Below are positions 1 through 9,905 of a DNA stretch of 64,000 nucleotides, in pieces. The notes under the pieces were generated by a model. It made no database searches. It had not been told where the DNA came from and worked only from the letters and a program-made list of their open reading frames with translations. The stretch covers positions 10,292,001 to 10,356,000 of the forward strand of contig CM114275.1 of assembly GCA_050084515.1 (NCBI GenBank), in the 5' to 3' direction. How positions within the stretch are numbered: the stretch's first letter is position 1; each line of letters starts with the position of its first letter. Source of the DNA: Blasia pusilla. Its lineage: Eukaryota > Marchantiophyta > Marchantiopsida > Blasiales. The position numbers were made by a program, and so were the translations under genes.

Positions 1-1064
1 TTGGGGTTATTGGAGAGACATGATGGAGGTCTCTAGCACTCACAAAGAAGTAAAGGCGACTTTTCATGATCTGAAGGAAGGAAAAATGTGGGAAGCACAT
101 GCTAGAGTTAGGAAGAGAGTGTTTAACCTGACATCCAAGTGTTGGGTGGATATAAGGGGTTTGTTTAGATCAAGTAATTGTTTGTATGTTATTAGATTAG
201 AAGGTGGTTTTAAGGACCTCACTTGTGATGAGTGTTTAAAGCTTACTAAAAGATGAGAGTTGACACTTGAAAGAGAAGACAAGAGTGATACTAGGAGACG
301 GCAAGATTGACTTTACGCATAAGATTGGACTATTTGGCAGATTGGATTATAGTCCACATTTTCCATGACCAAAATGGATTTTTGGTTGGTGAGGAAAACT
401 CCCCCCATATGACGAAAGTTATAGCTATCATCCATAAGGCCATTGCCTTCTCTGGTCATATTGTGCACCTCCAATTTGAGTATTGCTACCTGCTAGAGGG
501 ATTTTTCCCACCTGCTCAAATTTGTTTGGGTAGATGGTATCCTAGACAACAGTTGAGAGAAGGTTTTTTCCCATGTTGTAGGCGGATGTGTTGTGGGCCT
601 GTGTGGTGGTGGATGGGTAGGGTTTTCCCAATAGTCATTTTGAGGCCTCAAATTTTTTCTCAACATCAACCACACCAAAATGGAGTACCGATCGTCGTGC
701 AACAAAGAAAAATCAGCCATCTTCACATATAACTAACGGCTTTGTTCATGAAACCGCGAGCATGTGGTCCTCTGCACAAAGTCTCATTCCCAATAATGCA
801 TGACCGCATAACCATAAATCTTCAACTGACACACAAGTGGAAATATAGCTATGCGCTCGAGTAGAGATATGGGCCGAACTTCAATGAAGATCGCCTTCTT
901 TACATCAAAGGGCAAGCCTTGAAGCCTTCCATGGAAATAGCAAGAGTTTGAAGGGGACCGAGGCTTGTAGGAGTTGCTATCAATATGTCTTACCATTTTT
1001 TAGAAAAAGATCAACGCAAATGAGTTCACATTCATATGCATTTCATAGCATTGCCACAACCTAG

Positions 1065-1068
<4 letters not shown>
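1..1068. other. Unassigned left edge, no gene recognised
   Basis: I see no protein family here. Two short open frames on + (20-256 and 307-732) and one on - (784-996) have no recognisable motif and no splice-consistent extension. The stretch is AT-leaning and could be the tail of a feature beginning outside the window. Confidence 0.3.

Positions 1069-1141
<73 letters not shown>
1069..1141. repeat. (AG)n microsatellite
   Basis: An uninterrupted run of about 36 AG dinucleotides. It directly abuts the purine-rich palindrome cluster that follows, so the whole 1.07-1.78 kb stretch has extreme purine/pyrimidine strand asymmetry. Confidence 0.97.
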
Positions 1142-1143
<2 letters not shown>

Positions 1144-1760
1144 GGAGGGTAGGGATCCCCCCTCTCCCCCCAATTCCTAGTTTCTATCTTAAGACAGAAA
1201 CCTAGGAGAGGGAACGAGAGGGAGAGAGAGGGGAAAACATTTCAAGGAGAGAGTGAGGGAGGGGTAGGGATCCCCCCTATCTCCCCAATTCCTGGTTTCT
1301 ATCATAAGATAGAAACCAGGAAAGGGTTTCATAGACCTACAAGGGGTGATGTTGTTGTTGTCGTTGCTACAACAGTAGTAGTAAATGTCAAGTATTTGCC
1401 CCCCTCCCCCACTCTCTCCCTTTCTATCTTATGATAGAAAATGGGAGAGGGTGGGGGGACATTTAAGGAAGAGAGGGAGAGAGGGGGAAAACATTTCAGA
1501 AAGAGAGGGAGAGAGTGAGGGAGCGGCAGGGATCCCCCCTCTCTCCCCAGTTCTTGGTTTTGGTCTTATGATAGAATCCTGGGAGGGGAGGGGGGGGGAC
1601 ATTTAAGGAAGAGAGCAAGAGAGTGGGAAAAACATTTCAAGGAGAGAGGGAGAGAGTGAGGGAGGGGTAGGGATCCCCCCTCTCTCCCCAATTCGTGGTT
1701 TCTGTCTTATGACATAAACCTGAGAGAGGGGGAGAGGGAGGAAAACATACACTTAGGAAA
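1142..1760. repeat. Cluster of purine-rich repeat units each containing a palindrome
   Basis: About five degenerate copies of a 110-150 bp unit. Each has a GA-rich lead-in, a GGGATCCCCCCT-type block and a palindrome centred on TTTCTATC/GATAGAAA. The clearest palindrome is 1291-1320 (13-bp perfect stem, 4-nt loop). Others lie at about 1176-1206, 1421-1440, 1551-1583 and 1696-1720, with mismatches. No coding content. Confidence 0.85.
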
Positions 1761-1850
1761 GGGAGAGAGTGGGGGAGGGGGGCAAATACCTGATATTTAC
1801 TACTACTGTTGTAGCAACGACAACAAGAACATCACCCCTAGTAGGTCAAG
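1331..1850. repeat. Large inverted repeat (foldback), ~88-bp arms
   Basis: The left arm (about 1331-1420) is nearly the reverse complement of the right arm (about 1762-1850). The shared block runs from a GACCTAC end, through GGGGTGATGTT and a GTTGTCGTTGCTACAACAG stretch, into the pyrimidine-rich CCCCCTCCCCCACTCTCTCCC block. Arms are separated by about 340 bp holding further palindromes. This could be a MITE or foldback element. I found no clear target-site duplication and no coding capacity. Confidence 0.8.
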
Positions 1851-1889
1851 TGGCAACATCAAAGGTAGTGTGAGGTTGGCTTAAGAAAC

Positions 1890-2215
1890 TCAAAGAGTGG
1901 CAACAACAATAGAGGCAGTCCAAGGTTGGTTGCAACAAGAGCAGCAACAGAGGCAATCCAAAGTAGGCTACAACAGAGGTAGTCCAAGGTTGGATGCAGC
2001 AAGAGCAACAACAAGAGGAGTAGCTTCAAGAGCTGAGCAAGAGCTTGGAACCACTAGCGGCAAGATCTCAACTATGAATATCACCAGCAGTCAGAAGAGT
2101 TGCAGCAAGACCTAGGGAAGCAACAATAGCAAGAAGAGGGGGATCAAGAGCACTAGTAGTAGGATCTCCTTAATCTATAGCAACAACAACAAACCTCTAT
2201 GCAAATGCATTAGAG
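1890..2215. repeat. CAA/CAG-rich low-complexity stretch
   Basis: The + strand is dominated by AGCAACAA-type trinucleotides, with three loose copies of an AGGCAGTCCAAGGTTGG-like motif near 1910-1995. A frame open at 1897-2115 is rich in Gln only because of this composition and shows no domain. Confidence 0.6.
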
Positions 2216-4079
2216 AAGCAGCACAAGTAACAAAATTTGAAATGGGAGCAGCAAAAATGGGCCACAACTTCACATTCTTTTCTTCGAATGTGACTCCCTT
2301 ACTCTCTCCCCTGAAAAACGAGGGAGAGAATGGCATTGGTGTCTGACTATCCCTTCTGCGCCCCCATTTCATGTAACCATTTTCATGTTCTACTTTCAAA
2401 ATAAAAATCCCAAAAGATATATCATCTTTGGTTTTTAATTCCACCGTCCCAAGCCAAAAAAAGTAAAACATTCTAGATTGCTTTCACATCCTCCAACACA
2501 TGCCCATGCAAAGTTTCAAAACTTGAAAATGAGCAAAGAGCAAGTTGTGTTCTCCAGCTCACGAATGTGCAACTCCCATGTTGGAGGGGGTGGAACATAA
2601 AATTGGACCGTTGTATTTGGATGAAACTTTTGAGGGAGGTGTAACATCCCACTAGGTATGATTTGAACGGTTCAGATCATGAAAGTTGGATTTTGAAAAG
2701 CCTCCAAGATCTTCCTTTGAGTTTTAGGGTTTGGAATTTTAGCTTTGTTTTGGGAGGTCTTTTGGCTTTAAAAAACATCCAGCACTATAAGGATACAAAG
2801 ATACATGTCTTGACAAAGTTTTAGAGTTTTTGGAAGTCTTGTGACGAGGTTGTGTCTACAAAATTGCTTTATGTCCTTTAACATATTTCACCAAGGTATG
2901 TCCTGTGATATATTCAACTAAGGAAATATTTCTATTCTTAAATTTTTTAAGAAAGGTATTTTTTACTTTGGGATTTTTAATATAATTTTTTTAATAAATT
3001 TATATCTAAAATATAATATTTTTACGCATTTAGTTGTTTGTACTCCTTGCTTTTTTGTACTTGGAATTTAGATTGTATCACCCCTTGCTTACATACCAGT
3101 GCAAAATTGGGAAAAAAAAAACCACTATATCTTAACGGTCAGTACTTCCAAAATTTGGCTATTTCTAATAAAAGTGCCCCTATCTTTGCTCGCATAGGGG
3201 CAAGTAATCCAATGAATAGTAAGGCTCATGTTGGATTCCAACATCCACTTCTCTAAGCACCATTAATCTGATCGGCCCCCTTGTATGAGGAGAAGCCTAG
3301 ATTGATGGTTCCGACTTAGACGTCGAAGGAGTCATAGTAATATGACGTAGGTGGTTTACAGAGTAAAGATTTCAGTGATTTCGTCACTTTCTGTTTTCTC
3401 ACAGCTCCAAGGTTAGTGAAAAACCAACGTTATGTCCACGTGACTCGGTGATAGCATCTTTAGTTAATTCAACATATGCAATGGAGGGTGGAGTAGAGAA
3501 TATCTCCACTGATGTGGCTAATTTTGTAAAGTCTAGAATAACCTTTGGCCCTAACCTAGTTAGTGTACTAGAAGATTGAGTTCATTGATAACACCATTAC
3601 TCAATCTTAATTAAAATTTAATATAATAATATTATTGAGGTTCATCACTTTATTTTATAAAACATGTTTAACGTAATAATCTTATAATTATACTTGAATT
3701 TCAATAGAATTATAATTTTCTTGGTATAATTAATATCATGGACCATTAGTAATTTCTTGGAGGATATTAAATAGAAATTATTTTTTATCTCAATAATTAT
3801 ACCTGTAGATCTGGTATGAGATTATGGAATAAATGGTTGTGTTTACGCTTTCGTTGTTTGAATCCATGTTATTCCCAAATCACTCTTATTTAGGATCTAC
3901 CTCCAACTTCCATGAAGTAGTAGAATTAATTTCCAACCCTAAACACTTAATTATTTGAACTAATTCTTGGAAGTTTCTTCATAATGTACCAATTGATGAT
4001 TTCAAGCAAAATCCATCTATAATTATATGTTCATCCATTTGGACATTAGATTAAAATCGGGTTTAATACACCCTATAGA
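2216..4079. other. AT-rich intergenic stretch, nothing recognised
   Basis: Mostly AT-rich DNA with short accidental open frames. No splice-consistent exon, transposon protein or RNA gene was seen. Confidence 0.4.
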
Positions 4080-4440
4080 GTAGATCCCATATCCTCCACC
4101 CTTCATACAATGTCATTCATACATCCTAAGATCCATCCTTAGGCCATACACCATGTCACCTTATATCCTAAATCCTAAGCCATCCACCCTTAGGCTATAT
4201 CTTATGAATTCATTGATCACAACCATCAAGCGATACACCCAAATGAATCATCTTAAATCCTAAGCCATACGCCAACACCTTAAATTCTCACCCATACATC
4301 CTAAGGCCTAAACCCTACATCGTAGACCCTAAGCCATACACCCTAATCCATGCCTCCTACACCTTAAATCATAAACCCTCAATTATAGGCCCTAATCCAT
4401 ACACTCTAGACCATAAAGCTAAGCAATTGACCAAAAATGC
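4080..4440. repeat. Degenerate CCTAA/CCATACA repeat block
   Basis: Many imperfect repetitions of motifs such as CATACACCCTAAGCC, ATCCTAAATCCTAAGCC and TAGACCCTAAGCC. The core CCCTAA resembles the plant telomere unit CCCTAAA, but spacing is irregular and units are diverged, so this is an old minisatellite rather than a telomere tract. Confidence 0.6.
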
Positions 4441-4564
4441 CCAAAAATGCCCAAAACTTACAACAAAAATTGTTGATAGGGACACCCATCTAGAAATACC
4501 CAAAAATTTGATCTTCTTATGTCCATGAATAATAATATTAGAACAAAGCCAGATTTTTTGAATG

Positions 4565-5065
4565 ATTGGATTGGTAAAAATCGAGGTTCAAAGTGGATAG
4601 AGTTGGTTGCACTTCTCGACAAAGTGAGATAGAGAGTAGAATATGCATTCCTAGATTGAGTGTTGAGTCATTATGGCGCACAAATTGAGGTGTTGATGAA
4701 TCAAGGTACAAAGTTTCTCGAGAAGTTTCAAGCCTTGTGTAACTAGGAGTTGATCAACCACTACATTACTTTGTGAGATCGTCCTAAGGCGAATGGAGTA
4801 GCTAAGAGGGTTGTCCCAAGAGTGAAGAGTGGTTTATGCATGTATGGCTTGTAGAGAGGTCACCTAGGAGATTGGGACCTATATTCGTCATGGTTGGCAA
4901 TGAGATACAGATTTAGCAGGTAGGTATCCTTTACATCTTTCTCACCTTACTTGTTGCTTTATGGCCAAGAGCATGATTTACCTGCAGCCATTCATCATAA
5001 TGCTATTGAGTTGTTGAACCTCGATGACCCTCACATATGGATGCGAGCATGCTGTCAGGGCTGAG
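4565..5065 (+). pseudogene. Ty3/gypsy integrase core remnant
   Basis: Conceptual translation reads SKWIELVALLDK, then an AFLD block, a VLMNQGTKF block and a region matching the integrase of the full copy at 49160-49650. Several in-frame stops interrupt it. The integrase of Ty3/gypsy elements inserts the cDNA into host chromatin; this copy is dead. The break at about 5065 coincides with the edge of an inserted segment. Confidence 0.75.
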
Positions 5066-6405
5066 TTGTCTTGGAGATTTATATCGTTGTAGAGTTTGTT
5101 CTCTACTTCTCTCTCAATTTCCGTTTCACCTTGAGTGGCCTTGCTTCCACAAAGTTGATTTAATCGGCATCTTGTCAAGATATCATCAATCATCACCAAT
5201 GTCTCTTGGAGCTAATTAATGAAACTTGCAATGGAGCCTCCCAACTACATTTTCCGCAACCAAATTTTGGCTTGGGTCGCTTGATCCTAAGGTGCCAAAC
5301 ACCTCCTCATTTTTGAGGTGAGCACTACCCAATCTAGCTCCATGGTTTTTTATCCTTACAAAATTCTTGGTATCACGTGAGTGCATATGCCTCTAATTTC
5401 AAGGAGGCCTCAACTCCTTGCCTTGCTCTCAAAACTTGGTAAGTCCCAAAAAAAATGCCTTATCATTGTCATCCATTGATTTAGGAGCTTGATATTCATC
5501 TCGCCTCTATACACGGGTACGTAACTCCTTCCTCACATCTTCCAATTGATACCCTAGGGATGAGACTGAAGGGGAGCTACATGCCTTCATGGTCTCCCCA
5601 ACTCTATAGTTATTTTGGCCCTCAACCTAAATATGTTTTGCAACCCGTCGACTAGCGTTTGACTAGTTATCCATCAATATGGCTTGGCTAAGACTTCTTG
5701 CAGCTTATGCAACTCTCAGCTCCCCAAACTCATCATGGAGCTCAAACCTGCATTTCATGTGTCCTATGGCTAGCACCCGTCTTGACTCCCTGTTTGGTGT
5801 CTCGTCGCCCTTTGAGTTTTGTGATTAGTCTTGCCCATCTTGACTACTCACGTGTTCCTTGCTTCTTGCCCGTGACTTGACGCTTGGCTCCAAGGTCTCA
5901 AACACTGCTTGCCTTGGCTTTGTTCCCATGAGTAGCTACGCCCCTTTCTCAAGAAGTTGTGGAGGCTTCTTGCAACTCTTGCCCCCCCCAAACATTTCTT
6001 TGAGCTATTTAGAAACAACTTCAGTATTTCAACAACATTTTGGTTTTCTAGTTTTACCCGACACATATTTTTGTTTTTGGTTGAACAAGCTAAGACCCAC
6101 ATTTCATGTGTCATGGCTAGCGCTTGTTTTGACTCCTCGTTTGGCGTCTCATTGCTTTCTTGCCACCATTTTCATTTCGTGACTAATCTTGTGGCGTCTC
6201 GCTGATTAAGACTAGTTACAAGACACGTATGCATCTCATGTAGCATCAATCTCGTGGTTGGTTCCTCCGCCCATCCTAGTCTCATGACTAGCTAGTCTAG
6301 GTTGCAACTTTGGTGGATCACACCAAGGTCTTTCCTCCTTGGACCGATGATTATGAGTGGCTTTCCGCGTTCCCCACTAGTTTGGGCACCATGTACTTAC
6401 TCGCA
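5066..6405. mobile_element. Unclassified ~1.3-kb insertion inside the gypsy fragment
   Basis: This segment interrupts an otherwise collinear match between 4565-7660 and the full copy (junction equivalent to about position 49650). It holds an internal direct repeat (about 5750-5850 and 6095-6190, sharing CATTTCATGTGTC and GTGATTAGTCTTG-like blocks). Some - frames look vaguely like a retroelement gag, but I could not assign a family or define a target-site duplication. Confidence 0.5.
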
Positions 6406-6409
6406 ACGT

Positions 6410-6800
6410 ATGCCCATTATATTTGAGAACTTGGCGATTGCACAATATCATGATACCTTTAAGATATGTGATTTTTGGCAATTGTGGAGGTAATTATCGA
6501 TTGAGAATCTAGAGCTCTCATCAAGGAGACTATGTCTACTTGCAACAGACATCATCCTACAACGTTGGATATGACAACATGGCACACCATCTTGAGAGTG
6601 TCTAAAGTATTTCCATGTGATGCCCTCTTATTGGAGGGATTTGATGGTGTGGTTTGGAAAGATCATGTGTATAAGTGCACACAATATCATCTTCCTAACA
6701 TTGATAGTATAGTTGATCCAAGCTTAGCAATAGTTCATGCAGGCTTATATTGTATGTTATATACATGTGCCCTAGATGTACATAGAGTAGGTACAAAGTA
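6410..6800 (+). pseudogene. Gypsy pol C-terminal region, PHD finger mostly deleted
   Basis: The open stretch 6532-6801 reads through a block with VWKDHV, HLPNID and DPSLA motifs, which corresponds to the region after integrase in the full copy (49660-50000). It then reaches the first CxxC-like part (CMLY) and jumps directly to the CPxC end (CALDVH). Compared with 49995-50130, roughly 110 bp covering the middle of the PHD finger are missing. The remaining coding block is among the better-preserved parts of this old copy. Confidence 0.6.
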
Positions 6801-7087
6801 GTTATAGATCTAGACTTCCGTTGGTGACATGGATGATAAGAAGGCAAGTAATCATGGGGCCACATAAGCACCCAAATTTTTGGCTCTTAGCGTCATAGAG
6901 ATGTATGTCATGGTATGTAGGAATATATGACTATCTAGAGTTAGAGGGATCTAACTACTAGCTAGGATCCGATTGGAGATATCTTGTTATACAATCATCT
7001 CGATGTTTAGATATCATGAGTGATTTTGTTATCTTGCCTTTTTGCGTTTGTATTTGATGATAGTGATGTGTATGCTCACACGACATC

Positions 7088-7660
7088 TATAGCATCTTTT
7101 AGGATAGAACGACAAGTTTTTATAAAGTGCCTTAAAGGAGATTGGAGGATAGCCAAAGGAAACTAAGGATGACCTAGTAAGGCCTTGAGTAATCTGAGAG
7201 AGTAGGTTTTCTCTTCGTATTGGCTCATTTGGAGCTATATATAAAAACTTGCTATTTTTAGTAAGTTTATATTATGAGTATGGTTGTGGCCTTTAATCCC
7301 CTATAATAGGCCAAGATCAAAAGAGGTGAGATGGGACTATATGTTACCATGGAGAGAGCTTGGGAGAGGGTAGGGGGTATATCCGAAGATAAGAAGCTTT
7401 GGAGCTCATTCCCTCTTTGATAAACCTCTCGGCATGAGGTGACAGAGCTATGGTCCTCCTTGCCTTATGAGTAATTATGAGAAGGAGAGAGATAGAGTTT
7501 GTATGAGAGCTTTTGAATGATCTTCATTTATTGGAGATATTTTGGTATACATTCATCGTAATGTTCACATGTCATGAGTGAATATGGTATCTTGTGTGTT
7601 TGTGTTTGTATTCGGTGACAGTGATGTAAGTTGTGTAGCAATCTGTATGCGCTTGAAACA
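7088..7660 (+). repeat. Old gypsy 3' LTR (body A plus terminal X block)
   Basis: A diverged match to LTR body A of the family: a CTTTTAGGATAG start, the TTGGCTCATTTGGAGC block and the CTCGGCATGAGGTGACAGAGCTATGG block. It is followed by the X block beginning ATTGGAGATATTTTGG. A further, more diverged X block precedes it at about 6992-7087, giving the same X-A-X order as the younger copies. Confidence 0.75.
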
Positions 7661-7764
7661 TGTCTCACTACAATGGAGAGATATTTTGCCTTCTTTTCTT
7701 CCTCCTTCTACCTATGCAATTTTTTCCTCAAAATTATATTTCATTAATATTCATTTATCTATTT

Positions 7765-8233
7765 TCTAACCAAGAACGCACCTATCTAAGCCACAAATCT
7801 ATTCTTCATGATGGGATGAACCATATATATCCCACCAAATTCTTAAATACATGTTTGCCTTCCGATTTGCCTCCACATTTTTTACCTTGAAAATCGACGC
7901 TCTTATCATGCTACTACGCAATTGGAATGGGTCAAAAGGACAAACAAAAGACGCTTGAATGGTGGTTCGTGGACTCATGAAAAATTATTGATGTAGAGAT
8001 AATGATAGGGAAGCACATAGGGGATGATATTTTTCATTCCACGCGTCCCTTTAATTACTTTCGACTCTGGTTTACCATTTCAGTTGAAAAGATTTCAATT
8101 CCATATTCGACCAACTTTTGCTATGTGTATCAACAAGTCGCAAGCACAAACATTGCAAAATGTAGGCTTATATTTATCCACAAGTATTTATTTCTCATGG
8201 ATAATTATATGTTGCCTTATCTGGAGTAAATAA
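7765..8233 (+). pseudogene. Helitron PIF1-like helicase, C-terminal remnant
   Basis: In shifting + frames the translation gives the characteristic end of Helitron helicases: a YPTKFLN block, LPPHFLP, LLRNWNG, then IPRVPLITFDSGLPFQLKR, RPTFAMCINKSQAQTL and VGLYLS. In intact enzymes the corresponding motif is AMTINKSQGQT, part of the PIF1 superfamily 1B helicase core. Two or more frameshifts (around 7900 and 8015) and a missing N-terminus make it a pseudogene. The last part (8024-8233) is open for 69 codons. Confidence 0.8.
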
Positions 8234-8507
8234 AAAAGAGCTCCATTAAAATTATGTTAGGAAAGGAGGTTTTAACAAAATGTTTTCACACGTTATGTTC
8301 ATAAAAAAAATCTATATTATTATTGGAGAGTGCTTTCTTGATTTGCTAACACCTTTCTGTTTGACACATGACATCTAGGCAACAAGACAATGTTTCACAT
8401 GCTACAGGCAGTAAGGAAAAAAAAATGAATTTGTGTATAACATCATTATTCCTTTCATTATTACTTCATAGACGCTAGCAAAAGTTCCTAAAATTAATTT
8501 TTTTCCC

Positions 8508-8532
8508 GTGCATCGCATGAGCACCTTACTAG
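8508..8532 (+). other. Helitron 3' terminus (hairpin plus CTAG)
   Basis: GTGC at 8508-8511 pairs with GCAC at 8521-8524, followed by CTTA and CTAG (8529-8532) with T next. This is the canonical arrangement of a Helitron 3' end inserted between A and T. Confidence 0.6.
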
Positions 8533-9509
8533 TCTTTGATAAACATATAATTTTATTTTATTTATCTTTACACGATTTATACGAGATGGGATAAAAAAAA
8601 AACTATCATGCATAGTAGTACTAGTTTTCAAAATGAAATTTTGTTTTATAGATTTTCAAGGAAAGGGAAAGACGTCCTTGCTATATATGACCCCAATCTA
8701 GTGATAACTTCAACATGGGAGCTAGCCCCATCTTGGTGTTTCAAAGACGTGATGGAGACGTAGAATCTGCAAGTATTGCTTGACCGAGACTCCTGCTTAT
8801 CTGTCCAACCCGTGGCGTCGTTGGCATGGAACCGTCGCTCAAATTTCTCAAGGTAACAATTAGGAGCAGTGGCACAGCGAACGCATTGCAAAGCGCAGCT
8901 ACAGACTACCAAAGGTAGCTTGCCAAGGAACGCCCTCCGCATATTCAAGTTTCATTCACCCTGAGAGACGCAGAGCGGACAAGAAGATTTTAGATTCTAC
9001 AGTACTTGAATAGCAAATCATCAACCAAAAGCACATTTTTTGCACGATATTGTCTATTTGTACTGTCTTGTATGTGAAAAGAGATGCACAGATTTGCATT
9101 CGTCGAACTGTCCTGTCTTGTCGTGCCCGCCTCATGCCCGTGGCACGGGACGGGTGCCTAGTAGAGAGAAACTGTCATGAGCAAAATTTATTACCTCATG
9201 GCGATGCTTAAGCTGGAAGCGCCATTTTTCATTGTAGCTATGTACGAAATTCAAATGATTCAAATTGAACACGATTTTAAAATAAAGGGGTCATTTGAGT
9301 TTTGTTGTCATCCAATTTTATATTACACTAGATAGTAATATTAATTTTTTTTTAAATTACCATCCAATCTACCCTTCACTTCCTCATTTAATTATATTTT
9401 TTTAATTTAACTCCTTCTCTTAAAGTAACATGTGTCGACGCCAAAAGAATCTTTAGAGGCCATGTGTCAATAGCGGAGGAGGATTTCTTCTAATCGCATC
9501 ATCCGGTGT
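8533..9509. other. Intergenic stretch, no gene recognised
   Basis: AT-rich DNA with one unrecognised 100-codon frame on - (8646-8948). A GC-rich motif ending in GGGTGCCTAGT near 9150-9165 resembles a second Helitron-type 3' end, but no helicase accompanies it. Confidence 0.4.
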
Positions 9510-9905
9510 TGACGGTGTGATTAGCATTTGGGGTTTTGAATGTGTTTTGGATCATAACTTTGAGTTCTGAGATACGTTTGGGACAAGTAAGGTGGCGTTG
9601 GAAATCTTTTGCAAAGTCAGTTCCTACGCACCAAAGATCTCAGCAAACACACAAGCAAAGGCTGAGAAATTGCCCAGAAACGGTTGTAGGGGAAATTGGG
9701 TTGAGGGCCAAAAAAAGGAGCCCGTGAGTTTTTTCCGAAAGTTTGTCCCAAGTCTCAGAAGACTTGCCCATGTTGGGACATGATGAAGTAAGAAGGTTGA
9801 ATTTGATGAAATGCCGAGTTGAGAACTTGGTGAGTTGGAACGCTGATTGACCCAAGCAAGACTAACGTGAATATGTTTGGGTGCCGATGAACGGTGAGAA
9901 TGTGT
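9510..9905 (+). repeat. Unclassified dispersed repeat H, copy 1
   Basis: This segment matches the reverse complement of 53430-54090. Shared blocks include GGACAAGTAAGG, GCACCAAAGATCTCAGCAAA, GGGTTGAGGGCCAA and AAGTTTGTCCCAAGTCT. The other copy has an extra ~330 bp in the middle. No protein domain is evident in either copy. It could be part of an LTR or a non-autonomous element. Confidence 0.75.

Larger units (their letters stand above)
4565..7660 (+). mobile_element. Decayed Ty3/gypsy fragment (same family as 41273-51085), split by an insertion
   Basis: The segment aligns by eye with the 3' third of the full element at 41273-51085. Integrase remnants occupy 4565-5065, the post-integrase C-terminal region 6410-6800, then the terminal X block (about 6992-7087), LTR body A (about 7088-7530) and a second X block (about 7531-7660). 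Sequence between 5066 and 6405 has no counterpart in the full copy and looks like a later insertion. Stops and frameshifts are scattered throughout, so this is one of the oldest copies in the window. Confidence 0.85.
7755..8532 (+). mobile_element. Helitron remnant (3' part)
   Basis: A decayed Helitron helicase C-terminus is followed 300 bp downstream by a Helitron-like 3' terminus: a GTGC...GCAC hairpin, 4 nt, then CTAG and a T. Helitrons are rolling-circle DNA transposons encoding a Rep/PIF1-like helicase and ending in CTRR after a short hairpin. The 5' end is not visible; this copy appears truncated, abutting the old gypsy LTR. Confidence 0.75.

Noticed and set aside
4080-4440. Interstitial telomere tract
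   Set aside because: CCCTAA cores are present but irregularly spaced and interleaved with CCATACA; there is no run of perfect CCCTAAA units.
5365-5390. tRNA-Met type primer binding site (TGGTATCA)
   Set aside because: Only eight matching bases followed by a divergent sequence, with no LTR end immediately upstream.
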